Below, piece by piece: positions 9,711 through 20,447 of a stretch of DNA of 64,000 nucleotides. The DNA lies in the NCBI GenBank assembly GCA_032622095.1, contig CP136068.1, positions 3,885,314-3,949,313 on the forward strand, written 5' to 3'. Position 1 is the stretch's first letter; each line of letters opens with the position of its first letter. The position numbers and the translations under genes were made by a program. Source of the DNA: Siphonodentalium dalli. Taxonomy: Eukaryota > Mollusca > Scaphopoda > Gadilida > Siphonodentaliidae. The notes under the pieces are model-generated. The model was not told the origin of the DNA. It saw only the letters and a list, made by a program, of their open reading frames with translations, and made no database searches.

Positions 9711-11376
9711 GGTGACACTCCACAGTTTCGAATGATCAGTAGGGGTGATTTTATAGATATAAAGTGTTAGTGGTTTCTGGCACCATTCATGTGGTATGTA
9801 TATTAAGACAAGGTGGGATATGAATTTGTGTAATTTTAGAAGGTGTTCTAGACTGATGAAAAAAATAAGTGCAAGTGACCTTGACCCCACCCATAGACAG
9901 CAGTACATGAATTCCAGCGTGACGGAATCACCAAATTTTACGGAATTTCACTTTTCTGTGGCCTATAAAATCTAAAATTATGACCAGTAGGGTACCGCTT
10001 AAAATAAAAAACATTGTACATACTATTCAAAGTTGTTTGATTATATACAACTATATGTGTATTTAAGTATCATCTCACTCTGGGTCAAATTGTGTCCGTG
10101 ACGGAATCACCAAAAAAGTGCCATCAATATGAGGGTAGGTCCGTACTATTGAAGAACCCTGCTCATTCAGCCAAGCTGACCTGGAAAACGTTCCCAATTA
10201 GTAAAGTAGATACATTATACTTGCAGAAAAAAGCCGCATTGTCACACACTTATGTGTATATTACTAGTTAACTCGGTTTGTTCGCCGTGACGGAATCACA
10301 CAACGGGCGTGACGGAATCACCGTGCGATTTTTTTAGGCATAGTTGTTTGTGTAACAAATGCGGACATTGTCATAAAAGCATAAAACTTGGCACATTTGT
10401 ATATTAGGTCCCACGTATTATTTTCAGATATGGGGGCAATCACGAAAATACTTTCCATGGCAACGGTTGCTATGCGACTGTTTTTACCTCAGAAACGGGT
10501 TGTTGGTAGGGGTTAAACCGTCATTTTACTAAAATATATGTACAAAAAGGGGGATACTATGGTAATTGAGGCAGATTGTGATATGGGAAATGTGACAAAA
10601 ATAACATTTCCACACATGCCCCACTATTAACCTAGAATGACCATTGAGCTGCTTGAAAATGATATTTTGGTTCATTTGACCTTATTTGGCAAAACATGAA
10701 AATATGCGTTGACTGCGCATGCGCGCATCATTGATCCCCAGTCAAACAATATCTGGTGTTTAAGAGATTGTATAGTGAGGGCAATGACCATTCCAAAATA
10801 TATTCATTGGATAGTAATAATGAAATACAGATGAAGCAACAACATTCCCCGATGACATGACAATGATGCAAATACCCATTATCGGTATCCATGGCCGCCT
10901 TTTCGTGGAATTCATGAGTAGCGTTTTCTGCGAAACAGTGGCTCTAGATACTGCATGGGTCCATTTCTTAGCACCCAAAATTTGTCATCTGCATTAAAAA
11001 CTTATTTTCTGGTATTTTTAACGGCGAAAGTTTTAAATTTTTTCACATTGATGTTGGAAGCCAGATGCCTTTAAACCAACATATGTGACCATGCTTGAAA
11101 AAATCTGGTATTCGTGCCCCTTGGGTATGAAAATGCAATATTTTGGTCATTTTTTGAATAAAAATCACATTTTCAATCAAAAGATCAAGGGCCATAACTC
11201 TTGATAGCCTATATATTATGGAAATTATGTATCAAATTCTGAATGCCTATTCTGTACTAATTTCAGGCATATATATATTGTCTATATGGTTTGGGATCAT
11301 AATCCAGATAAATTTCAATGAATCTATGGGCCCCCTATTTTTGGGCCCATTCCTGTTGAAACTGTGGAGTGTCACC
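9711..11376 (+). mobile_element. TTAA element, family C, intact copy (1,666 bp)
   Basis: Bounded by perfect inverted ends GGTGACACTCCACAGTTTC and flanked on both sides by TTAA (9707-9710, 11377-11380), an exact target-site duplication of piggyBac/Kolobok type. The interior has no transposase: its longest frames lack domains. The left third contains four copies of GTGACGGAATCAC (9919, 10098, 10287, 10309). The right part (10918-11376) is nearly identical to 20576-21036. Confidence 0.85.
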
Positions 11377-11983
11377 TTAAAAACCAGCAAATAGCACCAT
11401 TATCATCTGTCAACTTGACAACTATTTACACTGAAAATCATTTTTTAGCAAATCTGCTCAGTTAGAAGGAACATGTTATGTTTAATACACCATTCATCTA
11501 TGGATATTCCAATACAGGTGGCCTTTAGTCATATAAATTGGTGGGGATATGGAGTCTTGGAGCAGTGGGGGGGGGGGGGGGGGGGGGTGTTGGTCGTTCA
11601 CGTGTATTGTTATTGATGAAATATAATGATTCAGGTTTCCTTGGTCATATTTCACTTGACAACATATTGTTCATGTGATGTCATAACTTTGTATAGCTTT
11701 CCCTTAATGCTAAATAAGACTTGGAATTTTTTAACCCATGGTTTTGGGAGAGTATTAAAGATAGTAGTTGCATGAAATATTATGTTTTATTTTGATATCT
11801 GAGGAAATATGCATCTCATAATATATTTTATACAAGATTTTAGCATTTCAGACCTTTTTCAAGCTATAGATGATGGTTGAATATATACATTTTGTCACTA
11901 CGTCAAGCATAACGTCATTGGGTTCTGAAAGACCCAAATGGGGTGAAATCATGGGGCTGCATGTAAATCCCCACCCAATCTTG
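11377..11983. other. spacer with a 21-G run, no gene seen
   Basis: AT-rich sequence. An uninterrupted run of 21 G at 11567-11587 is the longest homopolymer in the window. No coding or repeat signal otherwise. Confidence 0.6.
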
Positions 11984-12594
11984 CTGCTTGTGATTGCAAT
12001 AACGCATGGGGTGTAATATATCATTTTAAGTGGTATAATGCAGAGAATATGGAGGTGTGGTCCCTATTAAAGATTATTGAAATTGCATTCCCCTTAAGGT
12101 GACACTCCAGTTTCGAATGATCAGTAGGGGTGATTTTATAGACATAAAGTGTTAGTGGTTTCTGGCACCATTCATGTGGTATGTATATTGTAACAGGAAT
12201 CGACCTCGTGGTTGGGCATATGTAACTCTGAAACTCTCATTAAGGTTTAGGACCAGATTCTTTAATCAAATCAGCATATCTATACACAATGAATTCTGTA
12301 AGTTCTCCCGTACTCAATAATCCAATGATTCATAATGATAACACAACTTCACAAGTAGGCCTATCTCATGTCATGAGCCCCAATTAACTTTCAGCCTAAG
12401 CCCTATATACTTGCTAAATCACATTTCAGCACTTTTCCACCAATCTATATATACATGCTCCCTGCACTCACCATAGTGAAGGTAAAGTTAATCGGATCTA
12501 AGATTTAATTGATTAAGAAACTTGGAAAGTTAATATCGACAATACTGATTGTAATGATAATGACCAACTGAGACACTGGCGACAGCATCCCTTT

Positions 12595-12602
12595 TATATA
12601 AG
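12595..12602 (+). promoter_or_regulatory. TATA box of the putative LTR
   Basis: TATATAAG in the context CTTTTATATAAGAGGCGCGG, an AT-rich box followed directly by GC-rich DNA, as expected of an LTR promoter. Supports the plus-strand orientation of the LTR. Confidence 0.45.
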
Positions 12603-13934
12603 AGGCGCGGGCCGGACTTGACGCTAATTGACCAATGAAAAGGCCAGAAAATGACAAGTCCCCAAGTTTAGAGAGAAGTTAAACTTTAAGAGGATTTGAA
12701 AGTTTTAGAAAATATAGGATAACTTTAATAATAAGCTAAGCTCAGATTAACTAAAGGGAGCGTTTTCGATGGGAGGATATAAGCTTTAAAATGATATGTA
12801 TGAAGACGAAATTGATCCTCGCATGAAAAATCGCTCCTTTAGTCTATCGGAGATTAGCAGGAATTTGCATAAGAAAAAGTGAGTTGAATATTTGCAAGTA
12901 TTTAGTTTGCACCTGAAATGTGCAAAATGAGTGTTGTGCGGTGAAAATCACACGAGAGCGTTCTTTAGAACAATTTCTATTTTATTGCTAGATGTTAAAA
13001 GGTCAGCAGAAACTTAAGTAACCAAAAATCGCTCCCGAGGTATTTGAAACGCACAACTGAGATAATTTGTAATTTACGGCGTATTACCCAGTAAACACAT
13101 ACCATACGCACGTGCGACGAAATAGTTCCCTAACAACAATTATGATTAAAAATACAAATCAAATACGAATGCAAATGCACAATTATCAATAATGATAAAC
13201 ACAATCTCATGAACTCATTAATATGATGAATGAACAAAGTTTATTGATATTTGTTAGCCGCCTGCTATTTTACCAAGCAAGTTAGTATGTCGCTGAAAAA
13301 TAGTGATTACGTGACCTTGCGTTCTGATTTGTGTGAATAGAATTGACACACTAAATATTGACAAAATACGTGAAAATGTGATGTTGTCATGAGATGAGAC
13401 CTTACTGTTTAGTTGAAGCGTGATATGAGGCATAAAAATGGTAAGTGTGAGCATATGAACTTTCGTATTATTTATGCAATATGGGAATGAAAAATGGTGA
13501 AATTGAATGTGTAACGAGCGAGCCGCGAGCTCGATTTCCGGTGAAATCGAATTGTGAAAAGTGCGTAAATGCATTTTATGATATTTGAGAAGAATGACTG
13601 TATGTGGCGAGGTGAGATTTTACAGACGTATGAATTGAAGGTTACGGAATATGTAATAAATGAAAGTATGACATTTGATGGAGTTTAAATGAAGCTACGG
13701 GTGACTGAATTTTTACTGTTTCCTAAGTTCGTGATATAACATTACTACGCATATTTGAAGGGACACACTATAAAGTGTATGCCGAGGCCGGCTCCAAATA
13801 AAAGGTGTAAACGGGGGTTTTGTGGCGTTTGCTCTGTTGTTTCTCAATGGATATTAATGAAATTTGGTGTATATGTCCGGACTGGGACATGGAATAGAAT
13901 GACCTCTGAATTGTTTTTAAATTCACAAATTTGT

Positions 13935-14790
13935 TGATTTTATTCAACTTTTTCTTTCTGAAACACACTATAAAGTGTAAACGGCCGGCTCCAATTAAAA
14001 GGTGTAAGCGGCTTATGTGCTTAGGGATATAGGTAATCGGATTAACTCTAGACTATTAGTCTTGACGACTCTAGACTATTAGTCTTGAAGTTTAGTATCA
14101 CTTGAGGTTTTTGGGGAAATAATGATTTAGAAAGTGAAATTCATTTTTCTCCAAGCATTCTACAAGATGGTCCCTAAGTTTCTTATGATCAAAATATTTC
14201 ATCCCCATTTTACCGGTGATGCACAATTTTACTAAAAACGTTATTGCAAATAAGCCACAATCAACGGAATTATCAATATAATCAAACGTCTCAACAACGG
14301 CAAAAGGGAGATATGGTTTGGGGAAATTCTCGAAGAGCAGAGGAATAAGATTAACAAACGAATCCAGAAAAAACTGAAGAAAAAACCCGTCCGCTTTCCC
14401 GACATCCGATACCATACTGACTTCGACACTTCCGACCTAATACATCTCCACCAGCCTGAGAAAAAAAATTCAGAATATCGGAATCGTCCGATATAAGAGG
14501 AGAATTGAACGTATTCTGAGAGGTGCCATCCAGCACCGAACATGAAACTGTATGTCGCATGTTTGTTTTATTCTGTGAATTTAATGTCTTTTATATATTA
14601 TTCTTTTGTGATTAAATTTATTTTATCATGTATTTCACTTTCTAAATTATTATTCTATACTATAGAGTCGTCAGTTAGTTAATCCGATTAGCTATATTGC
14701 TAAGCACATAAGCCGCTTACACCTTTTAATTGGAGCCGGCCGTTTACACTTTATAGTGTGTTTCAGAACGAAAAAGTTGAATAAAATCCG
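13935..14790. mobile_element. inner inverted-repeat unit with the protease fragment
   Basis: Left arm 13935-14047 and right arm 14675-14790 are near-identical inverted copies, containing ACACACTATAAAGTGTAAAC and GCCGGCTCCAATTAAAAGGT. These arms resemble the ends of the enclosing element, so the unit looks like a smaller relative inserted into its left arm. Direct repeats of CTAGACTATTAGTCTTGA lie at 14048-14092. No target duplication was resolved because the palindrome extends into the flanks. Confidence 0.65.
14098..14560 (-). pseudogene. ULP1/SENP-type (C48) cysteine protease, C-terminal fragment
   Basis: The main frame (14415-14098, 105 codons) contains DNSVDCGLFAITFLVKLC at residues about 47-64, matching the active-site cysteine region of ULP1-family SUMO proteases, and then KKLRDHLVECLEKNEFHFL (78-96), the usual C-terminal helix. 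The catalytic His and Asp, which lie further toward the N-terminus in the family, are not in this frame. An overlapping frame (14560-14351) supplies about 40 upstream residues, so a frameshift near 14400 is likely. It sits between the arms of the inner inverted-repeat unit. ULP1-like genes are recurrent cargo of several eukaryotic DNA transposons; whether this one ever processed SUMO is unknown. Confidence 0.65.
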
Positions 14791-14879
14791 GTCACACTTA
14801 ATACAGAAAGTCCCTTGTAAACCGAAAGTCACATGATAATACCGAAAGTCCCCAAGGGAGATAACTGTATGATAAGATC

Positions 14880-16640
14880 GCAACTTCTCGGATTATCGTT
14901 CTTGCAGAAATAGTATTATTATCATTATTACGCATTTTGCGTACGGAAATCACCGAGGTTTGTCGATTGGAGCGGCATAGGAAGATGTGAGAAGTTGTGA
15001 ATCACCGGGAACATTCGGTAATTAACATATTACCGTACGCGATTTTGGTGATTAATCAGTGAATTAACTGATGCGGGTTTCACTAATTGATTAACCCCTG
15101 GATACAGTGTGTGATATAAGGGTTGATATAAGCCATGTTCGAATGAAATTAACAAGGATTAACCATTATTTACTCGTGAATGGTCCTGAATTATGCTTTA
15201 TTGAGAAAGTAATACTTATATTATTAAATTTCATCACATGCATGACTGTTATCTTTGATGTGATAGGAATGAAAATTAGTTAATTACCGCACATACATGT
15301 AGCATGAATGGTAAGCTTTGGTGGTCCAACTATATCCCATGGATTGTTTGCGAGATTGGCTTTTTTTTGTGAAAGGGAACTTTCCACTTTGAAGATTGAT
15401 TTCGGGAATGCCTGTTGTGATAGCTAGGCTTGTGACTAATTATCAATTATTAGTAGGCCTACTGTATAATAGACATTCATTTTGGTATTGAGAGATCTTC
15501 ACATAGATCTACGCAAATGACGCGAGTACGTCAATATACCTCATAATTCATCAGCGTTTAAATTTGCAACATTCTAAATGTTGTATTCGCATGCCGGTTT
15601 TTTTATTTTCACGGTATGTATAATATATATAATATATAAGGTGAGAAATGCATACCCATTATCAACTGTGCACCAGAGATCGTCTCAACGTTGCACCTGA
15701 CATCGCATATCACGGTTACCATTTGTGATATTCACACATACATCATTGAGGGTCAAATTTGATGTTGTGTTAGTGGCGATGTTTCGACTAATTTGATATA
15801 GTTTTATCAAGTGGGAGACAGGTTGATAAACTTATATTGATTCGGTAAAGTCTCATCAGAGTGTGAACCGTTTTTTTTTTTTGAAACAACCAATTTATCT
15901 ATAACCATTCCTTCGCCCAGCATATATATCTTTGTGACTTTAAAGTTTTATAGACCCACTCTCAATCTCCGGTCTATAAGAATAAAAAGACGGATGCCGC
16001 CTAATCCACAAGTTCATGGTGTCTTTGATCTCGACTATAGCCGACACACCCTGGGGCACAATCACAGCATGGTCTATGGGACCTATCGCCCCATCTCACC
16101 ACAATGAGGATGGATGATATTTGATACTGTATGTCAGTCTGACCCCAGCAGGTCGCCGTGTGTGTATAAGGCTATGCATCATCCAAACTCTCATAGCGTG
16201 AGACTATATATATGCCTCTCTCCGTCATCGGTAAGAGACAACGCTTGTAATATAATACAAGAAAAGAAGATGCATGCATCAGATCCCCCATGAACTATTT
16301 TACAAGATTTAATCACGTATATTTGGAAACTATTATATATTTAATATATATATTTATAACACAATTAGCCTCTAAATTCGCTCTCACGATTTTGTGTGGT
16401 CTTGTATTTTGAAAAATGAAGGGATCTCTTGTTGTTTTATCAATGTCTTCTCTAGATTGTGCACAAACAAAATTAATTTCCTTATGCATCTATGATTGAG
16501 AAGACAAAAATAAAAATATATATTCGTCCATGTCTCCCATTACATGGGCAGACAAATTTGCATGTGATCGAGAACGGGCGGGATATTTGAGGTCGTACAA
16601 CTCAATAAAATATCAATCCATATTCCCATATTCTCACTAT
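14880..16640. other. element interior, no gene seen
   Basis: AT-rich interior of the 5.7-kb element with runs of T and TATA. Short frames only. If a transposase gene was once here it is unrecognisable by eye. Confidence 0.4.
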
Positions 16641-16647
16641 AACTTAA

Positions 16648-17121
16648 AGGCACGTGTGGCCTTAATTGTCCAAACACCGTAAACAGAAAAACAGTAAAAC
16701 GCATACATTTTCGTTCATATATACCATGACCATCGCGTAAACAGCATGTTATCATAAAGACCTACTATATTTTACCTACGCAAGAGCCTGATTGTGTTAC
16801 AGAAGACAGCACAATTCTACTGGCTAATCACACACAAATGGCATAAACGCTCTTTATTAGTTCCATATCAGGTATTCACCAACAAAGAACGCTCTTTATG
16901 TTTACCATCATAATATAAACAAACACCAGAAAAGTAACTTTTTACGCTTTTGTTTACATAACAATGGTCAAACATATGACCATAACATACCGTTTATGCG
17001 ATATTTCTTATTTGTATACGGACCAAGTCTATCTACATTTTGATGTTCTTTCTGTTTGTGGCGGTTTTTGACGGGTGGAGATATTTTCACAGGATACCCA
17101 CCGCCAAGGCCAACCGTGTCT
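16648..17121. mobile_element. TTAA element, family D, copy 1 (474 bp)
   Basis: Flanked by TTAA (16644-16647, 17122-17125) with inverted ends AGGCACGTGTGGCC and, on the right, AGACACGGTTGGCC. It is an inverted near-copy of 26520-27024. Contains AACGCTCTTTA motifs near 16850 and 16888. Non-coding. Confidence 0.85.
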
Positions 17122-17154
17122 TTAAAAGGTTTTTGTGCATTAATAGTAATATTA

Positions 17155-17240
17155 AAATTTAGACAGACTTTGTCCGTATACAAATAAGAAATATCGGATA
17201 AACAGTATGTTATTGTCACATGTTTGACCATTGTTATGTA
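17155..17240. repeat. partial inverted copy of family D
   Basis: About 80 bp reverse-complementary to 16962-17040 (GTCCGTATACAAATAAGAAA, TTGACCATTGTTATGTAA), making a palindrome across 16962-17240. Direct AAAGAGCGT motifs follow at about 17278, 17354 and 17476. Confidence 0.8.
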
Positions 17241-17848
17241 AACGAATTCGCTAATCGATGGTGATTAATCTGGTGTAAAGAGCGTGTTGGCGATATCAAA
17301 GCAGTTGATACAACTGATGCGAGGTAAGTGCAAATTTCCATGTTAATGTTATAAAGAGCGTTTACTTTGATATTAAAAAAAATTGTAGAAATTAATCCAC
17401 ACATTTTTATCTAGCGAGTCTTGTTAATCTATATCTTGATATAAAAGATATCGACCCAATAAAAGCCAGAAATAAAGAGCGTTCATCAATACTTTGTTTA
17501 TAGAAATATGGTATTCCATCAAGTTCAGATTCAGATCACAACATGCAGTTACCAACGCTCGTTCCAAATTAGTTGTAAAATGTATCTTTATAAATATCCT
17601 TTGTGGCGTACAATAGTAGTCGTGTTGCATGCATGATGTCTAAGATTGTAACCGGATTGATTTTCTGCAACGTGAAGAATGTCACGTGAGTCGTGTAATC
17701 TTTTTTCATACACCCATGACGACAAACGGTAGAAGTTACAAGTTTTCAAATCGCAACCTGACTATAGTATCAATATACATTCGGCCATCGGCACTTGCAT
17801 GGCCATGTATTCAGACCATCGATAGCGGATCGGAGAAGCTTGTTTTAC

Positions 17849-18181
17849 TTATCGATGCATATTCACTATCATCTCGAATAGGAAGTATGTATAATATACG
17901 AACCTGTCTAATGCTGCAATCACATTGTAGCTTCCGTCATAGTTGAAGCCGCACACTTTGCAATAGAATTTTAGCTCGGGAGAGTTCCATTTTTTCAACA
18001 TTTCTGGGGTCATTGGAACACACCGACGATGTATCCACACTGAACACATTTCGCACTGAATGCTGTTGGTACCACATCCAGAAGAACAAACACCACATGG
18101 ATATTTTGAAGACATGCTTATAATTTTATCAAACTTCGGAAAGTGATAACCATATTCAAGAGAAATCGTATTTATATCCAA
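17849..18181 (-). CDS. PHD zinc-finger protein (transposon gene, probable first exon)
   Basis: A 110-codon frame from ATG 18181. Residues 29-77 form a complete Cys4-His-Cys3 PHD finger: C29-x2-C32, C43-x2-C46, H51-x2-C54, C74-x2-C77, with the typical aromatic W49 before the histidine. After residue 90 the composition changes to hydrophobic, and a GTTCGT splice-donor-like site follows codon 91-92, so the real exon probably ends near 17906 and the gene continues beyond an intron not resolved here. It lies inside the 5.7-kb element and is homologous to the broken PHD gene at 4643-5118. Upstream are two 170-bp direct repeats. PHD fingers usually read histone H3 tails; targeting of the transposon to chromatin is only a guess. 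Confidence 0.65.
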   Translation of the reverse strand: MDINTISLEYGYHFPKFDKIISMSSKYPCGVCSSGCGTNSIQCEMCSVWIHRRCVPMTPEMLKKWNSPELKFYCKVCGFNYDGSYNVIAALDRFVYYTYFLFEMIVNMHR

Positions 18182-18212
18182 TGATGGCCGAACCTGATTA
18201 TGTATTAATGTA

Positions 18213-18543
18213 TAATTGTATAATCACTGTGATATCAATTTCACTCTGAAACCTAAATAAAGCTGTTCTATCACCAATAGACATAATAAATTATACGATA
18301 TTCACACTATAGGAAGTTTCCGAACATGGCATATTGTGATGGATTCTAATCCCTTCTTAGAAATATGTGTGTAAAAAAAGCGGATGTTATTGTATAATCA
18401 TTGTGATATCAATTTCACGGCAAACCCTAAATAAAGCTGTTATATCACCAATACACATATACGCTATTCACACTACCAGAGTGTTTGATATTGCTATTGG
18501 CCCTGATCCCTTCTTGGAAATTTATATGTAAAACAAAGCGGGT
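18213..18543. repeat. two ~170-bp direct repeats upstream of the PHD gene
   Basis: 18213-18389 and 18391-18543 align (TGTGATATCAATTTCAC, CCTAAATAAAGCTGTT, TGATCCCTTCTT-like blocks) with moderate divergence. They occupy the promoter position of the minus-strand PHD gene. Confidence 0.8.
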
Positions 18544-19892
18544 GTTACCGACCGATGGGAATGCCATAAAAGTATATACGATGACTTAATCACACACATC
18601 TTTAAACAGACGTGCTGTGTAGGGCTTTTGTTCGACTTCCATGTCATGTGCCAGTCATAACTAGATCCAAGACAAAGACGGCATGTGTTAAATCACCACT
18701 GCATCCTCTACCCATATTATACTGACCAAATTTCCTACATATCTGACAAGGAAGAGCTCTTATTCAGTTAAATTAATTATTATTGCCCTTTTAAGACATC
18801 TAATAACGCTCTCCGGATAGAATTAACCGTTTATACACATTTCAGCCCCGATGGTCAATCCGTTCGATCGCCTATATGGGGACAAACGAACGGACAAATA
18901 AACAAACAAAATTTTGTTTTATTTAATAGTATAGATACACAAATTTTGTCAAACATAATATAAATAATCACCACAAAAGTATCGTCCAAAACATACAAAA
19001 TAACGATCACAAAGTATATCAAAAACAAAAGATATAACTTAAACAAATGAATGATATAATAATGTCCCTAAAAAGAAAGATATATTACATTTGAGATTTT
19101 AAAATAATACTCAAATAGTTATTCCCGCCCAGGCTAACTTATTCCGACCGAATCAAGCTCATAGAACAGTTATCTCCCTTCGGGACTTTCGGTATTATCA
19201 TGTGACTTTCTGTGTTATCGACGACTTTCGGTAGCGCGAGGGACTTTCGGTGTTAAGGACGACCCATAAAATCAACAAATTTGTGAATTTAAAAACAACT
19301 CAAAGGTCATTCTATTCCATGTCCCAGTCCGGACATATACACCAAATTTCATTAATATCCATTGAGAAACAACAGAGCAAACGCCACAAGACCCCCGTTT
19401 ACACCTTTTATTTGGAGCCGGCCTCGGCCTCGGCATACACTTTATAGTGTGTCCCTATTTGAACGAGCAAATAGTTAAGAATTATGGACCCGAAGGTCAT
19501 TACAATATTAAGACAAGGTGGGATATGAATTTGTGTAATTTTAGAAGGTGTTCTAGACTGATGAAAAAAATAAGTGCAAGTGACCTTGACCCCACCCATA
19601 GACAGCAGGGGTACTGCGTTATGCAGTAGGTCCCTAGATTTGCGTAGGTCTCCGTAGGTCACTCAATTCGCGTAGGTCCCGCAGTAATGCAATATATAGT
19701 AGGTCTACATGATTTATTGACTGATAAAATGGAATGATACCACTAAATGATCATGTTAGATGTTACTTTGCAATTTGTTTTTTATAATTAATTTCCGAAA
19801 TCTGATGGGTTTGTTTGCTTAGTGATACTTAGAGGATCATGAAGCCTAACTAAAATTACGTGATTTCTGATCCGGAAAGTAAGAGGATTATC

Positions 19893-20165
19893 TTACTGGC
19901 TTCGTGGACAGATATTAATTGGAGGATAACTGATTGGGCATGGGTGCGTTAGATAGGAGAATTTGATATTTTTCAAAGAAAACAGATCCTTTTCACAACA
20001 GACATTGCCGAAATGAATATGCAAAGAGGACAGATCCTTTTCACAACAAACATTGCCGAAATGAATCTTCAAAGAGGACGGATCCTTTTCGCAAAGAAAA
20101 CACCCAGTCTCGCAAACAATGTGATTAATGGTCACCCGTGTAGTTGGGCTGTGTAAACTTACCAT
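19893..20165 (-). CDS. zinc-finger-like open frame built on a 51-bp repeat
   Basis: A 90-codon frame with about three tandem 17-residue units reading like CCEKDLSSLHIHFGNV (residues about 24-68). Each has a Cys pair and one His, like truncated C2H2 fingers; the second histidine of a standard finger is missing. The repeats arise from a 51-bp tandem unit at 19980-20100, so the finger-like look may be fortuitous. The candidate start lies at GGTAAGT, itself donor-like. It lies within the rearranged interior of the second family C element. Coding status is doubtful. Confidence 0.2.
   Translation of the reverse strand: MVSLHSPTTRVTINHIVCETGCFLCEKDPSSLKIHFGNVCCEKDLSSLHIHFGNVCCEKDLFSLKNIKFSYLTHPCPISYPPINICPRSQ
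19980..20100. repeat. 51-bp tandem repeat, ~2.4 copies
   Basis: Units share GATCCTTTTCACAACA and CATTGCCGAAATGAAT and are divisible by three, so an open frame persists through them on the minus strand. Confidence 0.85.
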
Positions 20166-20447
20166 TCAGTTACTGATCACTTGTCCTAACTTAAAAAATA
20201 ATAATCTTAACATAACTTAATTAACTGGATGGTAATTCTTATTTTTTTTTTCATCTATAAAGCTAAACAAAATATATAATTAGATATTTAATTTTTTTAA
20301 AACAACGCAATATCATATAATATGTTCACTTAGGCCTAAAAAAAAATACCTTTGTTTCCCCTAACGGAGCTGAAAAATATAGGTGCGGGCGAGCGGGAAT
20401 TGTTTTTTGTTTTTAAATCTCCCAAAAGTTCTCACTTTCCCATGTAG

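Larger units (their letters stand above)
13760..19455. mobile_element. 5.7-kb terminal-inverted-repeat element with PHD and ULP1-like genes
   Basis: Inverted ends begin GGGACACACTATAAAGTGTA. The arms are about 185 bp (13760-13941 with 19266-19455), and the match resumes further in (about 14795-14875 with 19165-19255, blocks around GAAAGTCACATGATAATACC). An exact 8-bp duplication TATTTGAA flanks it (13752-13759, 19456-19463). Inside are a ULP1-type protease fragment, a PHD-finger frame and a TTAA element. Long arms with 8-9-bp duplications are typical of Mutator-like elements, some of which carry ULP1 genes in plants. Assignment to that group is inference: no transposase catalytic domain was recognised. 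Confidence 0.8.
12189..19504 (+). mobile_element. TG...CA insert, probably a 1.6-kb solo LTR (interrupted)
   Basis: Ends TGTAAC and ATTACA with ATAT on both sides (12185-12188, 19505-19508); the empty site exists at 9800-9803. After removing the later insertion (13760-19455 plus one TATTTGAA) the insert is about 1,612 bp. TG...CA ends with a 4-bp duplication and an internal TATA box fit a solo LTR of a Ty3/gypsy-like retrotransposon. A Ginger-type DNA element (TGTNR ends, 4-bp duplication) is an alternative, but the inverted end is only five bases. Confidence 0.65.

Noticed and set aside
14040-14095. tRNA-like or attenuator hairpin from CTAGACTATTAGTCTTGA repeats
   Set aside because: Only a direct repeat with short dyads; no tRNA arms or polymerase III boxes.
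12189-19504. Full-length LTR retrotransposon
   Set aside because: No second LTR and no gag/pol between the ends; after removing the later insertion only about 1.6 kb remains, fitting a solo LTR.
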